Shown here in pieces: positions 1 to 6,175 of a stretch of DNA of 13,516 nucleotides. Position 1 is the first letter of the stretch. The number at the start of each line of letters is the position of its first letter. Source of the DNA: Solirubrobacterales bacterium. Its GTDB lineage: Bacteria > Actinomycetota > Thermoleophilia > Solirubrobacterales > Solirubrobacteraceae. The position numbers and the translations under genes were made by a program. Below the pieces are notes generated by a model. That model was not told the origin of the DNA. It saw only the letters and a list, made by a program, of their open reading frames with translations, and ran no database searches. The stretch covers positions 1-13,516 of the forward strand of contig JAOPZU010000224.1 of NCBI GenBank assembly GCA_025963955.1. Direction: 5' to 3'.

Positions 1-138
1 GCCGGTCGCGGCTCCGGTGAGACGCAGCGCGGTGGCCCCCACGCGGCTGACGCCGTCCTCGCGGACGGTGAAGCCGAGCGCCTGCCACACGGCGGGCGCC
101 AGCGCGAGGTCGACGGTGGCGATCGCGGGCCCGGGCAC
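1..138 (-). CDS. VOC/glyoxalase-like protein, N-terminal fragment (runs off left edge)
   Basis: The minus strand from 138 to 1 is open for 46 codons with no stop and continues past the window edge. It reads from a GTG start into a segment (AIATVDLALAPAVWQALGF, then TVREDGVSRVGATALRL) that resembles the first beta-alpha-beta unit of vicinal-oxygen-chelate proteins, where a short strand leads into a helix ending in W..LGF followed by a beta hairpin. The start is supported in two ways: the frame is closed by a TGA about 30 nt upstream, and a TAGCAT hexamer sits 7 nt before the GTG, as at several other starts in this window. No metal ligands or active-site residues fall in the visible part, so substrate and reaction cannot be named. 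The family call is moderate; the existence of a gene here is likely. Confidence 0.5.
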   Translation of the reverse strand, partial: MPGPAIATVDLALAPAVWQALGFTVREDGVSRVGATALRLTGAATG

Positions 139-145
139 GGCCCGG

Positions 146-151
146 ATGCTA
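146..151 (-). promoter_or_regulatory. Putative -10 element (TAGCAT) for the left-edge gene, leaderless spacing
   Basis: On the minus strand TAGCAT is followed by seven bases and then the GTG at 138. If this is the -10 hexamer, transcription would begin at or within a base of the start codon, giving a leaderless mRNA. No convincing -35 is visible. An AGGAAGG further upstream is too far from the GTG to act as its ribosome-binding site. Confidence 0.35.
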
Positions 152-213
152 CGCCGCGACCTTCCTCACATGACGTACCAGGGCCTCCCCCGGAAGGTCG
201 CCCGGCGCGGTCC

Positions 214-2010
214 TCAGGCCAGCGCGGCGCCGTCGGCCATCCCGGCTTCGGCGGCCAGGCGCGCGTAGGCGCCGCCGTGCGCCAGCAGCTCGTCGTGCGT
301 CCCTCGCTCGACGATGCGCCCCCGCTCCAGGACGACGATCTGGTCGGCGTCCCGAACGGTTGACAGGCGGTGGGCGATGGCGATCGTCGTGCGGCCGGAG
401 GCGAGCTCGTCGAGAGCCGCCTGCACCGCACGCTCGGTCTCGTTGTCCAGGGCGCTCGTGGCCTCGTCCAGCAGCAGGACCGGCGGGTTCCGCAGGACGG
501 TCCGCGCGATGGCGATGCGCTGCTTCTCCCCGCCGCTGAAGCGGTAGCCGCGCTCGCCGACGACGGTGTCGTACCCGTCGGGCAGGCCGACGATGTGGTC
601 GTGGATCCGGGCGGCCCGCGCCGCTGCGACGAGCTCCTCGTCCGTCGCCCCCGGCTTGGCGAAGCGCAGGTTGTCGGCGATCGACGCGTGGAAGAGGTAG
701 GTCTCCTGCGAGACGAGGCCGATCGTCGCGGCCAGCGACGCGAACGAGATGTCCCGCACGTCCGTCCCGTCGATGGACACGGACCCGGAGGAGGCGTCGT
801 AGAGCCGCGCGACCAGGTATCCGAGGGTCGTCTTGCCCGAGCCGGTCTCCCCCACGATCGCCGTCGTGGACCCGGCCGGCACCTCGAGCGTGACGCCGTC
901 GATCGTCGCGCGGCCGGCGTCCGCGTCGTAGGCGAAGACGACGTCGCGGAAGCGGACGTCGCCCCGGACGATGGCCGGATCCAGGACGACCGGGTCCGGC
1001 CGCTCCTGGATGTCGACGTCCAGGTCGAGGTACTCGAAGATCCGCGTGAACAGCGCGAGCGAGGTCTGCATGTCGATGCCGACGCTCAGCAGCGACTGGA
1101 TCGGGAAGAAGACGCGCGTCTGCAGCTGGGTGAAGGCGACGAGCGTGCCCAGGGAGATCGCGTCCGAGCCGCTCGCGAGCGATTCCCCGGCGAACCAGTA
1201 GGCCAGCGCCGGCATGACCGCGAAGCTCATCTGCACGGTCGCCATGCGCCAGCGGCCGGCCATCCGGGAGCGGACCTCCAGGTCGGCGAGCTGGCTGGAC
1301 TCCGCGGTGAAGCGCTCCGCGAGCTCGTCCGAGCGGCCCATGGTCTTGCCGAGCAGGATGCCGCTGACCGACAGCGACTCCTCCACGAGCGAGCTCATGT
1401 CCGCGAGGCGGCCCTGCTTCTGCGTCGTGATGCGCTTGCGCTCGTTGCCGACGCGGCGCGTGAGCGCGACGAAGAACGGCAGCAGGACGAGGCTGAAGGC
1501 GGCCAGCCTCCAGTCGAGGATGACCATCGCCACGACGACCGCCAGCACCGTCGTGACGTTGGAGACGATCGAGGTCGCCGTGGTGGTCACGACGTTCTGG
1601 ACGCCGCCGATGTCGTTGGCGATGCGCGACTGGACCTCGCCGGTCCGCGTCCGGGTGAAGAAGGCGAGGGAGAGCCGCTGGAGGTGACGGTAGACCGCGG
1701 CCCGCAGGTCGTGCATGACGCACTGGCCGACGATGTTCGAGAGGTAGGTCTGCCCCACCCCGAGGACCCCGGTGACGATCGAGATGGCGATCATTCCCAG
1801 CACGAGGCCGCTCAGCAGCCTGGTGTCGTTCTTCGGGATCGCGGTGTCGAGGATCCCGCGCAGCAGGAACGGCGAGATCATGCCGAGCCCCGCAGAGACC
1901 GCGATGAGCACCAGGACGCTGCCGAGCGCGCGGCGGTGCGGCCGGAAGAGCTGCGTGATGCGGCGCAGCTGGCCGGGCGGGGTCGGGTTCTCCTGGTCGT
2001 TCAACGTCAC
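214..2010 (-). CDS. Half-size ABC exporter (fused membrane and ATPase domains)
   Basis: This 598-residue protein has the usual length and order of a bacterial half-transporter. An N-terminal six-helix membrane domain spans about residues 30-310, and an ATP-binding domain spans about 350-590. Walker A is GETGSGKT (387-394), the Q-loop glutamine is in LVSQETYLF (432-440), the signature is FSGGEKQR (491-498), Walker B is VLLLDE (511-516) and the switch histidine is in AIAHRLSTV (about 544-552). All catalytic motifs look intact, so it should hydrolyse ATP as a dimer. As a family this is MdlB/MsbA-like: it exports lipids, drugs or peptides, and the sequence does not show which. No second half-transporter is adjacent, so a homodimer is the simplest reading. 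The GTG at 2010 is the best start, though a TAGACT hexamer sits only 3 nt before it. It follows the small membrane protein gene in the same direction with a 67-bp gap. Confidence 0.93.
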   Translation of the reverse strand: MTLNDQENPTPPGQLRRITQLFRPHRRALGSVLVLIAVSAGLGMISPFLLRGILDTAIPKNDTRLLSGLVLGMIAISIVTGVLGVGQTYLSNIVGQCVMHDLRAAVYRHLQRLSLAFFTRTRTGEVQSRIANDIGGVQNVVTTTATSIVSNVTTVLAVVVAMVILDWRLAAFSLVLLPFFVALTRRVGNERKRITTQKQGRLADMSSLVEESLSVSGILLGKTMGRSDELAERFTAESSQLADLEVRSRMAGRWRMATVQMSFAVMPALAYWFAGESLASGSDAISLGTLVAFTQLQTRVFFPIQSLLSVGIDMQTSLALFTRIFEYLDLDVDIQERPDPVVLDPAIVRGDVRFRDVVFAYDADAGRATIDGVTLEVPAGSTTAIVGETGSGKTTLGYLVARLYDASSGSVSIDGTDVRDISFASLAATIGLVSQETYLFHASIADNLRFAKPGATDEELVAAARAARIHDHIVGLPDGYDTVVGERGYRFSGGEKQRIAIARTVLRNPPVLLLDEATSALDNETERAVQAALDELASGRTTIAIAHRLSTVRDADQIVVLERGRIVERGTHDELLAHGGAYARLAAEAGMADGAALA

Positions 2011-2077
2011 GCCAGTCTACCGGCGATGCTTGAGGATCTCGACCTTTGGCCTGCGCCAGCTTGCGGGCCGATGTCGC

Positions 2078-2476
2078 TCAGCGGTTGGCCTTCCGGGCCT
2101 GGCGCTGCGCCTTGCCCTTCTTCCGGGCCTTCGCCTTGCTGTGGGCCTTGCGCGCGCCGGCGGCGCTCGATTGGTGCGCGCCGCTGAGCTCGTCGTCGGT
2201 GACGGGCGCGTTCCGCTTCGCGTCGCCGACGATGGCGAAGCCGATGCCGGCGAGCAGCGCGACGCCCGCCAGGAAGATCAAGACCTCCTGCCACCGCTTC
2301 AGGCCCTTGTCGTTCGTCGTGGTCGTCGAGGTGGTCACCGTGTTGTCCGGCACGGTCTGCGCCGGCGCGGCGTTCGGCAGCGGCGCGAACGGGCTCTGCG
2401 CCGCCGCGACCCCCGGACCGCCGGCGGCCAGCGCCAGGCAGGCGATCAGGAGGGTCCGGGCCAGGAGCGCGCGCAT
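2078..2476 (-). CDS. Small secreted or membrane-anchored protein with basic C-terminal tail, unknown function
   Basis: I do not recognise a named family. The 132 residues show clear architecture. A signal peptide covers residues 1-26, with a hydrophobic core and an Ala-rich cleavage region. A short Pro/Ala-rich and Thr-rich extracytoplasmic linker follows (28-56, including a run of threonines). One membrane segment spans about 64-84. The cytoplasmic C-terminus ends in an extremely basic tail, with 12 Lys/Arg among the last 24 or so residues. The predicted topology is outside N-terminus, inside C-terminus, which agrees with the positive-inside rule. The basic tail could bind nucleic acid, acidic phospholipid or another protein; this is inference. 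The ATG start has a TAGGTT hexamer 8 nt upstream. It precedes the ABC exporter in the same direction, so cotranscription is possible. Confidence 0.75.
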   Translation of the reverse strand: MRALLARTLLIACLALAAGGPGVAAAQSPFAPLPNAAPAQTVPDNTVTTSTTTTNDKGLKRWQEVLIFLAGVALLAGIGFAIVGDAKRNAPVTDDELSGAHQSSAAGARKAHSKAKARKKGKAQRQARKANR

Positions 2477-2484
2477 CGGGGCGA

Positions 2485-2490
2485 AACCTA
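2485..2490 (-). promoter_or_regulatory. Putative -10 element (TAGGTT), leaderless spacing
   Basis: Read on the minus strand, TAGGTT lies 8 nt before the ATG at 2476. No Shine-Dalgarno sequence is seen between them, which fits a leaderless or near-leaderless transcript. It forms one half of a 76-bp divergent promoter region with the TAGATT at 2541-2546. Confidence 0.35.
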
Positions 2491-2540
2491 GCTCACGTCC
2501 CGGGTGCCCGCGCGGCGGGCCGTGCGCCCACGCGGCTCGC

Positions 2541-2546
2541 TAGATT
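2541..2546 (+). promoter_or_regulatory. Putative -10 element (TAGATT), leaderless spacing
   Basis: TAGATT is followed by six bases and then the ATG at 2553, exactly the spacing that puts the transcription start on the A of the start codon. No ribosome-binding site is visible. This is the best match to an actinobacterial -10 in the window; a -35 is not obvious. Confidence 0.45.
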
Positions 2547-2552
2547 CACGGC

Positions 2553-3176
2553 ATGGCCAAGCAACGGCAGGTCCGGATGGAGCAGCGCGGCGCCCTGGCC
2601 GCCATGCAGGCGCTGGAGACCAAGTCGGACGACGAGCTCCTGCGGGAGACCCGCTTCAAGGCCGCTGCGCAGGCGATCCTCGGCGCTCGTGCCGCCGAGC
2701 GCTACGACGCGACCGCCGCCCGCACCCACTTCCGCACCGCGATCGCCGCCGCGCGCCCGCAGGAGCGCCTGCAGCTGCAGCGGATGGCCAACGCCTCGCT
2801 CGCGCTCGCCGAGCGCCGTCCGGACGACCTCAAGCGGGCCGTCGAGGCGCTCGGTCAGGAGGCGCCCTCCGGCCGCCAGCTGTTCCTGCTGCGGATGATG
2901 GGCCTCATCGCCCCGCCGCAGAACGCGTCCACGCTGATGAAGGCGCGCGGCTTCGCGATCATCGCGGGCATCGTGCTGGCGCTGCTGCTCGTCGGCTTCC
3001 TGCTCGTCGAGCTCATCGCGCTGCCGTTCGGCGGCGGCGTCGGCATCGGGGGCGGCCTGATCCTGGGCTTCCTCCTCGTCGTCCTCGTGCTCGTCGTCCT
3101 GACGGTGCTCGGACGGCGACGCCAGAAGAAGGCGCTCGCCGCCCGCGCGGGCGGCGGCGCAACCCTGAAGAAGTAG
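2553..3176 (+). CDS. Two-TM membrane protein with helical, TPR-like N-terminal region, unknown function
   Basis: This 207-residue protein is not from a family I can name. Residues 1-110 are charged and strongly helical, rich in Ala, Arg, Glu and Gln. The stretch around 43-100 (AAERYDATAARTHF and what follows) has the spacing of a tetratricopeptide-like helix pair. Two long hydrophobic helices follow at about 133-157 and 164-186, separated by a glycine-rich turn, and the protein ends in a Lys/Arg-rich cytoplasmic tail. Both termini are predicted to be inside, which would make it a helical-hairpin membrane anchor with a cytosolic sensing or scaffolding part. Codon usage and GC match its neighbours. 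The ATG at 2553 is supported by the TAGATT element six bases upstream. The stop is only 10 bp before the SRAP gene, so the two probably share a transcript. Confidence 0.75.
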   Translation: MAKQRQVRMEQRGALAAMQALETKSDDELLRETRFKAAAQAILGARAAERYDATAARTHFRTAIAAARPQERLQLQRMANASLALAERRPDDLKRAVEALGQEAPSGRQLFLLRMMGLIAPPQNASTLMKARGFAIIAGIVLALLLVGFLLVELIALPFGGGVGIGGGLILGFLLVVLVLVVLTVLGRRRQKKALAARAGGGATLKK

Positions 3177-3186
3177 GCGGCGGCCC

Positions 3187-3903
3187 GTGTGCGGCCGCTA
3201 CTCCCTGTCCGGCCCGAACCCCGCCGTGCTGCGGGAGCGCTTCCAGCTCGGCGACGAGGTGCCGGTGCGCCGGCGCTTCAACGTCGCTCCCGGCGACGAG
3301 GTGCTGGCGGTGACGACCAGCCGCGAGGGCGAGCGGCGGCCGGATCTGCTGCGCTGGGGCCTGGTCCCGTTCTGGGCGAAGGACGCGAAGGTCGGGTACA
3401 AGATGATCAACGCCCGGCGGGAGACGGCGGCCGAGAAGCCGGCCTTCCGGGACGCGCTGCAGCGCCGCCGCTGCCTGATCCTGGCGGACGGCTTCTTCGA
3501 GTGGCAGCGGCGCGAGGGCCAGTAGCGCAAGCAGCCCTACTGGATCACCCGGGCGGACGGCGCGCCGTTCGCCTTCGCCGGGCTGTGGTCGACGTGGCAC
3601 GCCCCGGACGAGACGGTCCTGCGGTCGTGCACGATCGTCACGACCGCCGCGAACGACCGCCTGGAGGCCATCCACGACCGGATGCCGGTGATCCTCCCGT
3701 CGCCCGCGGAGGAGGCGCTGTGGCTCGACGCCGCGACGCCCGCGCCCCTGGTGCAGGAGCTGATGGCGACGCTGCCGTCGGACGCGGTCGCCTTTCGCGA
3801 GGTCGGGTTCGCGGTCGGGGACGCCCGCCACGACGAGCCGGACGTGCTGGACCCGCCGGCGCCCACCGACGCGGACGCGGACGCGGACCCAACGCTGTTC
3901 TGA
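3187..3903 (+). pseudogene. yedK: SRAP/YedK (HMCES-type) abasic-site crosslinking protein, interrupted by an in-frame amber codon
   Basis: The frame encodes a full-length SRAP protein (238 positions, normal for the family), but codon 113 is TAG (3523-3525). Reading through it, every hallmark is present. Cys2 follows the GTG start and would be exposed after Met removal to form the thiazolidine crosslink with an abasic site in single-stranded DNA. Asn75 is in MINARRET, Glu105 in DGFFEW and His163 in IHDRMPVIL. The stop separates Cys2/Asn75/Glu105 from His163 and the second half of the fold, and no good restart codon follows until Met166. The frame otherwise stays open and shows normal coding character on both sides, so the lesion is a single substitution, either very recent or a sequencing error. 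TAG is the ordinary stop of three other genes here, so reassignment is unlikely. The product ends in an acidic DADADAD tail encoded by three GACGCG repeats (3868-3885). Confidence 0.85.
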
Positions 3904-3927
3904 GCGCCGGCGGCCGGCCCGGCGGCC
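3904..3927. terminator. Possible GC-rich hairpin between convergent genes
   Basis: The 24 bp between the convergent SRAP and malic enzyme stops are almost all G and C. With flanking bases they can form a short CGCCG/CGGCG stem extended by GAG/CTC. There is no T-run on either strand, so it is at best an unusual or Rho-assisted termination site. Confidence 0.2.
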
Positions 3928-5256
3928 TCAGAGCCCGGCGGGCACCAGCTCGGGCCGGGCGATGCCCTCGTCGACCGCGGCGCTGCGCACCGCTTCGGTG
4001 ACGGCGGCGTGGACCTCGTCCCCCAGGACGTCCGGGACGAGCTCGTTGTCGGCCGCCAGCGCGGCGATCGCCCAGGCGGCCGCGAGCTTCATCCGCGTGG
4101 TGATGTGCGGGGCGCCGGCGAGCAGGGCGCCGCGGAAGATCCCGGGGTAGCCGAGCACGTTGTTGACCGAGCGGCCGTCCGCGGCGAACGCGGCGCCGGC
4201 GGCCAGGGCGACGGCCGGCTCGATCTCCCCCACGGGGTTCGTGAGGGCGAGCACGACGCTGCCCGGGCGCACCTGCTCGGGCCTGATGAGACCGGCGCGG
4301 CCGGTCGTCGCGACGACCACGTCGGCCTGCGCCATGACCTCGTCCATCGAGACGATCTCGATCCCGGCGGCACGCGCGCGCTCGTGGCTGTTCTCGTTCG
4401 GGTCGTAGGCGATGACGCGGGCACCCCCGTCCCGCATCAGCGACGCGATGCCGTAGCCCGCGGCCCCGAGGCCGATCTGGCCGACGACGGACTGGTCCAG
4501 GCGCCGGTCGACGTGACGGCAGGCGGCGATCGCGGCTGCGACGGTGACGACGGCGGTGCCGTGGACATCGTCGTGCATCACCGGCTGCGGCAGGGCCTCG
4601 ATCAGGCGGCGCTCGATCTCGAAGCACATGGGCGCGCTGATGTCCTCCAGGTGGATCCCCGCGAAGCCGGGCGCGATCCGCATGACCGTCTCCACGAACT
4701 CGTCCTCGTCCTTGGTGTCGATGAGGATCGGCATCGCGTTGAGACCGGCGAACTGCTTGTAGAAGACGGCCTTGCCCTCCATGACGGGCATCGCCGCGCG
4801 CGGCCCGATGTCCCCGAGGCCGAGGACGCGCGTCCCGTTGGTGCACACCGCGATCGTCGTGCCGATCATGGTGTAGCGCGAGGCCAGGGCGTCGTCCTCG
4901 GCGATCGCGCTGCAGATGCGTGCGACCCCTGGGGTGTACACGTCGCGCATCTCCTGCGGCGTGGTGACCGGGCGGACCGGGTCGATGCGCAGCTTGCCGC
5001 CCTCGTGGCGCAGAAAGGCCCGATCGTGGTGCCACAGGACCCGCACGCCGTCGAGCGCGTTGAGGTCGTTGGCCAGCGCCCACGCGTGCGCCGTGTCGCG
5101 CATCTCGACGGTCAGCTCGCGCTCGGTGGAGTCGCGGTGCAGGGAGACGGTGAGGATGTCGCCGATCAGCCCCTCGTGCGTGGCGATGACGGTCGTGACA
5201 CGGGCGAGCTGGCCGGGCTTGTGGGGGATCTGGAGCCGGTAGGTGACGTCGAGCAC
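3928..5256 (-). CDS. NAD-type malic enzyme with N-terminal ACT domain
   Basis: It oxidatively decarboxylates L-malate to pyruvate, linking the TCA cycle to pyruvate metabolism. At 442 residues it matches the ACT-containing bacterial malic enzymes. Residues 1-75 form a small-molecule-binding ACT domain (YRLQIPHKPGQLARV opening), likely an allosteric site. The catalytic part shows DVYTPGV with the catalytic tyrosine (107), MEGKAVFYKQF with the catalytic lysine (162), the metal-binding acids in HLEDISAP (202-209) and MHDDVHGTAVV (227-237), the Rossmann loop GLGAAG (262-267), TNPVGEI (339-345) and VNNVLGYPGIFRGAL (364-378). Where many family members have DDQHGTA, this one has DDVHGTA. The GTG start at 5256 has a TACCGT hexamer 8 nt upstream. 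Preference for NAD over NADP is inferred from family resemblance only. Confidence 0.92.
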   Translation of the reverse strand: MLDVTYRLQIPHKPGQLARVTTVIATHEGLIGDILTVSLHRDSTERELTVEMRDTAHAWALANDLNALDGVRVLWHHDRAFLRHEGGKLRIDPVRPVTTPQEMRDVYTPGVARICSAIAEDDALASRYTMIGTTIAVCTNGTRVLGLGDIGPRAAMPVMEGKAVFYKQFAGLNAMPILIDTKDEDEFVETVMRIAPGFAGIHLEDISAPMCFEIERRLIEALPQPVMHDDVHGTAVVTVAAAIAACRHVDRRLDQSVVGQIGLGAAGYGIASLMRDGGARVIAYDPNENSHERARAAGIEIVSMDEVMAQADVVVATTGRAGLIRPEQVRPGSVVLALTNPVGEIEPAVALAAGAAFAADGRSVNNVLGYPGIFRGALLAGAPHITTRMKLAAAWAIAALAADNELVPDVLGDEVHAAVTEAVRSAAVDEGIARPELVPAGL

Positions 5257-5264
5257 GGCCCGAG

Positions 5265-5270
5265 ACGGTA
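5265..5270 (-). promoter_or_regulatory. Putative -10 element (TACCGT) for malic enzyme, leaderless spacing
   Basis: On the minus strand TACCGT precedes the GTG at 5256 by eight bases, with no Shine-Dalgarno between. It would let malic enzyme be transcribed independently of the upstream cyclophilin gene. The rest of the 133-bp gap (5257-5389) is GC-rich, with short GGCCGGCC-type palindromes but no gene. Confidence 0.3.
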
Positions 5271-5389
5271 GTGGTCGACGGTGGTTGGTGGCCGGCCGGC
5301 GGGGCGGGGGCCGGTCATCCCCCTCCGTGGACGCCTCATCGTGCGGTGCGTCAGGGGCCCAGCGGGACGGGCGCGGGCCGCGCTCGCTC

Positions 5390-6103
5390 CTACTTCGACG
5401 CCAGCGTCGCCTTCTCGATGACGACGGGTTCGACCGGTGGGCTCGGGTCGGGGCCGGCCGGCGGGATGCTGCCGATCTTCTCGGCGACGTCCAGGCCCTT
5501 GGTGACCCGGCCGGCGATCGCGTAATCCGGTGGCAGGCCGGCGTCGGGACCGGTCACGACGAAGAACTGGCTGCTGGACGCGCCGGCCGGGTCGGCGCCG
5601 GTCTTGGCCATCGCGATGACGCCCTTGCGGTAGGCCGCGTTGTTCCCCGGGGGCTCGACCACCTGGTAGCCGGCGTCGCCGGTGCCGTCGCCGTTCGGGT
5701 CGCCGGCCTGCAGGACGAAGCCCGGCACCACCCGCACCACGCCGAGCCCGTCGTAGAAGCCCGCCTTGGCCAGCGCGCCGAACGAGCTCGCGGTGACCGG
5801 GTGCGCCTTGACGTCGAGCGTGATCTCGAAGTCCCCGCACGAGGTCTTCATCCTCACCACCCACGTCCGAGCCGGGTCCAGGCGGCTGGTCGGCTTCTTC
5901 GCGGTGCGCTTGATCGCCTTCTGCGCCTCGGCCGGCGGGCAGATCCGCGCCGGCGCGGCGGCCGCCGGGGTGGACGCGGTCTTGGCGGCCGTGGTGGCAA
6001 CCGACCCGGACGTGGTGCCGGAGCTGTCGCTCGAGCCGCAGGCGCCGAGGCCGAGGCCGAGGCCGAGGGACGTGAGCAGGACGGGCAGCAGGCGGCGGGT
6101 CAC
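5390..6103 (-). CDS. Lipoprotein cyclophilin-type peptidyl-prolyl cis-trans isomerase
   Basis: The 237-residue product begins with a lipoprotein signal peptide (MTRRLLPVLL then a Leu-Gly repeat) ending in the lipobox LGAC, with Cys22 as the lipidated residue. A Ser/Thr/Ala-rich linker follows (23-52). The cyclophilin domain covers about 83-235. Its active-site signature is RVVPGFVLQAGDP, containing the equivalents of human CypA Arg55 (124), Phe60 (129) and Gln63 (132). AMAKTG and SSSQFFVV (177-183) are also present. It should act outside the membrane as a folding catalyst for exported proteins. The open frame extends far upstream on the minus strand, but the GTG at 6103 is chosen because it starts directly at the signal peptide, lies 7 nt after a TATCGT hexamer, and leaves room for the divergent kinase gene. 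Cys55 and Cys89 could form a disulfide. Confidence 0.9.
   Translation of the reverse strand: MTRRLLPVLLTSLGLGLGLGACGSSDSSGTTSGSVATTAAKTASTPAAAAPARICPPAEAQKAIKRTAKKPTSRLDPARTWVVRMKTSCGDFEITLDVKAHPVTASSFGALAKAGFYDGLGVVRVVPGFVLQAGDPNGDGTGDAGYQVVEPPGNNAAYRKGVIAMAKTGADPAGASSSQFFVVTGPDAGLPPDYAIAGRVTKGLDVAEKIGSIPPAGPDPSPPVEPVVIEKATLASK
6045..6068. repeat. Four tandem CCGAGG hexamers within the signal peptide
   Basis: Four perfect copies of a 6-bp unit encode the Leu-Gly repeat in the hydrophobic core of the cyclophilin lipoprotein signal peptide. Gain or loss of one unit would keep frame and change the core by two residues. Confidence 0.85.
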
Positions 6104-6110
6104 CCGCCGG

Positions 6111-6116
6111 ACGATA
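6111..6116 (-). promoter_or_regulatory. Putative -10 element (TATCGT) for cyclophilin, leaderless spacing
   Basis: Read on the minus strand, TATCGT is followed by seven bases and the GTG at 6103. No Shine-Dalgarno is seen. It belongs to the recurrent TANNNT-before-start pattern in this window. Confidence 0.35.
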
Positions 6117-6134
6117 GAGAACCACCCGCCGGCA

Positions 6135-6152
6135 GGCGGCGGCCTCGCCGCC
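6135..6152. promoter_or_regulatory. Perfect 7-bp inverted repeat in divergent intergenic region
   Basis: GGCGGCG and CGCCGCC flank a 4-nt loop midway between the divergent cyclophilin and lipid kinase starts. It could be an operator or an RNA hairpin; such palindromes also occur by chance at this GC content. Confidence 0.25.
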
Positions 6153-6175
6153 GCTGGAAACGCGAAGATACGCGC

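Noticed and set aside
149..1723. Long open frame on the same strand as the ABC exporter, 524 codons in another frame
   Set aside because: Its product is Arg/Gly/Pro-rich with no motifs, and it lies inside a gene with complete ABC transporter motifs. It is a high-GC shadow.
2014..2019. TAGACT on the minus strand as a -10 element for the ABC exporter
   Set aside because: It lies only 3 nt before the GTG start, too close for transcription to include that codon. It would need a TTG start two codons later, so it is left as uncertain.
370..2187. 605-codon plus-strand frame opposite the ABC exporter
   Set aside because: Very charged, low-complexity translation without domains, spanning a real minus-strand gene and the gap beyond it. 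It is an antisense artefact of GC-rich codon usage.
3523..3525. Amber codon as a pyrrolysine or other programmed recoding site
   Set aside because: No pyl genes or recoding structure are visible, SRAP proteins have no known special residue at this point, and TAG is a normal stop for three other genes in the window.
4009..5271. Plus-strand frame opposite malic enzyme
   Set aside because: The translation is Asp/Arg/Val-rich without recognisable fold, while the minus strand encodes an intact malic enzyme with all catalytic motifs.
5290..5320. GGCCGGCC and CCGGC/GCCGG palindromes downstream of cyclophilin as an intrinsic terminator
   Set aside because: The stems are short, there is no T-tract on the relevant strand, and such palindromes are expected by chance at this GC content.
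5243..6175. Upstream extension of the lipid kinase frame, giving a 608-residue protein
   Set aside because: The extension covers the cyclophilin gene on the other strand and translates to Arg/Gly-rich sequence. Homology-like motifs begin only after the GTG at 6176.
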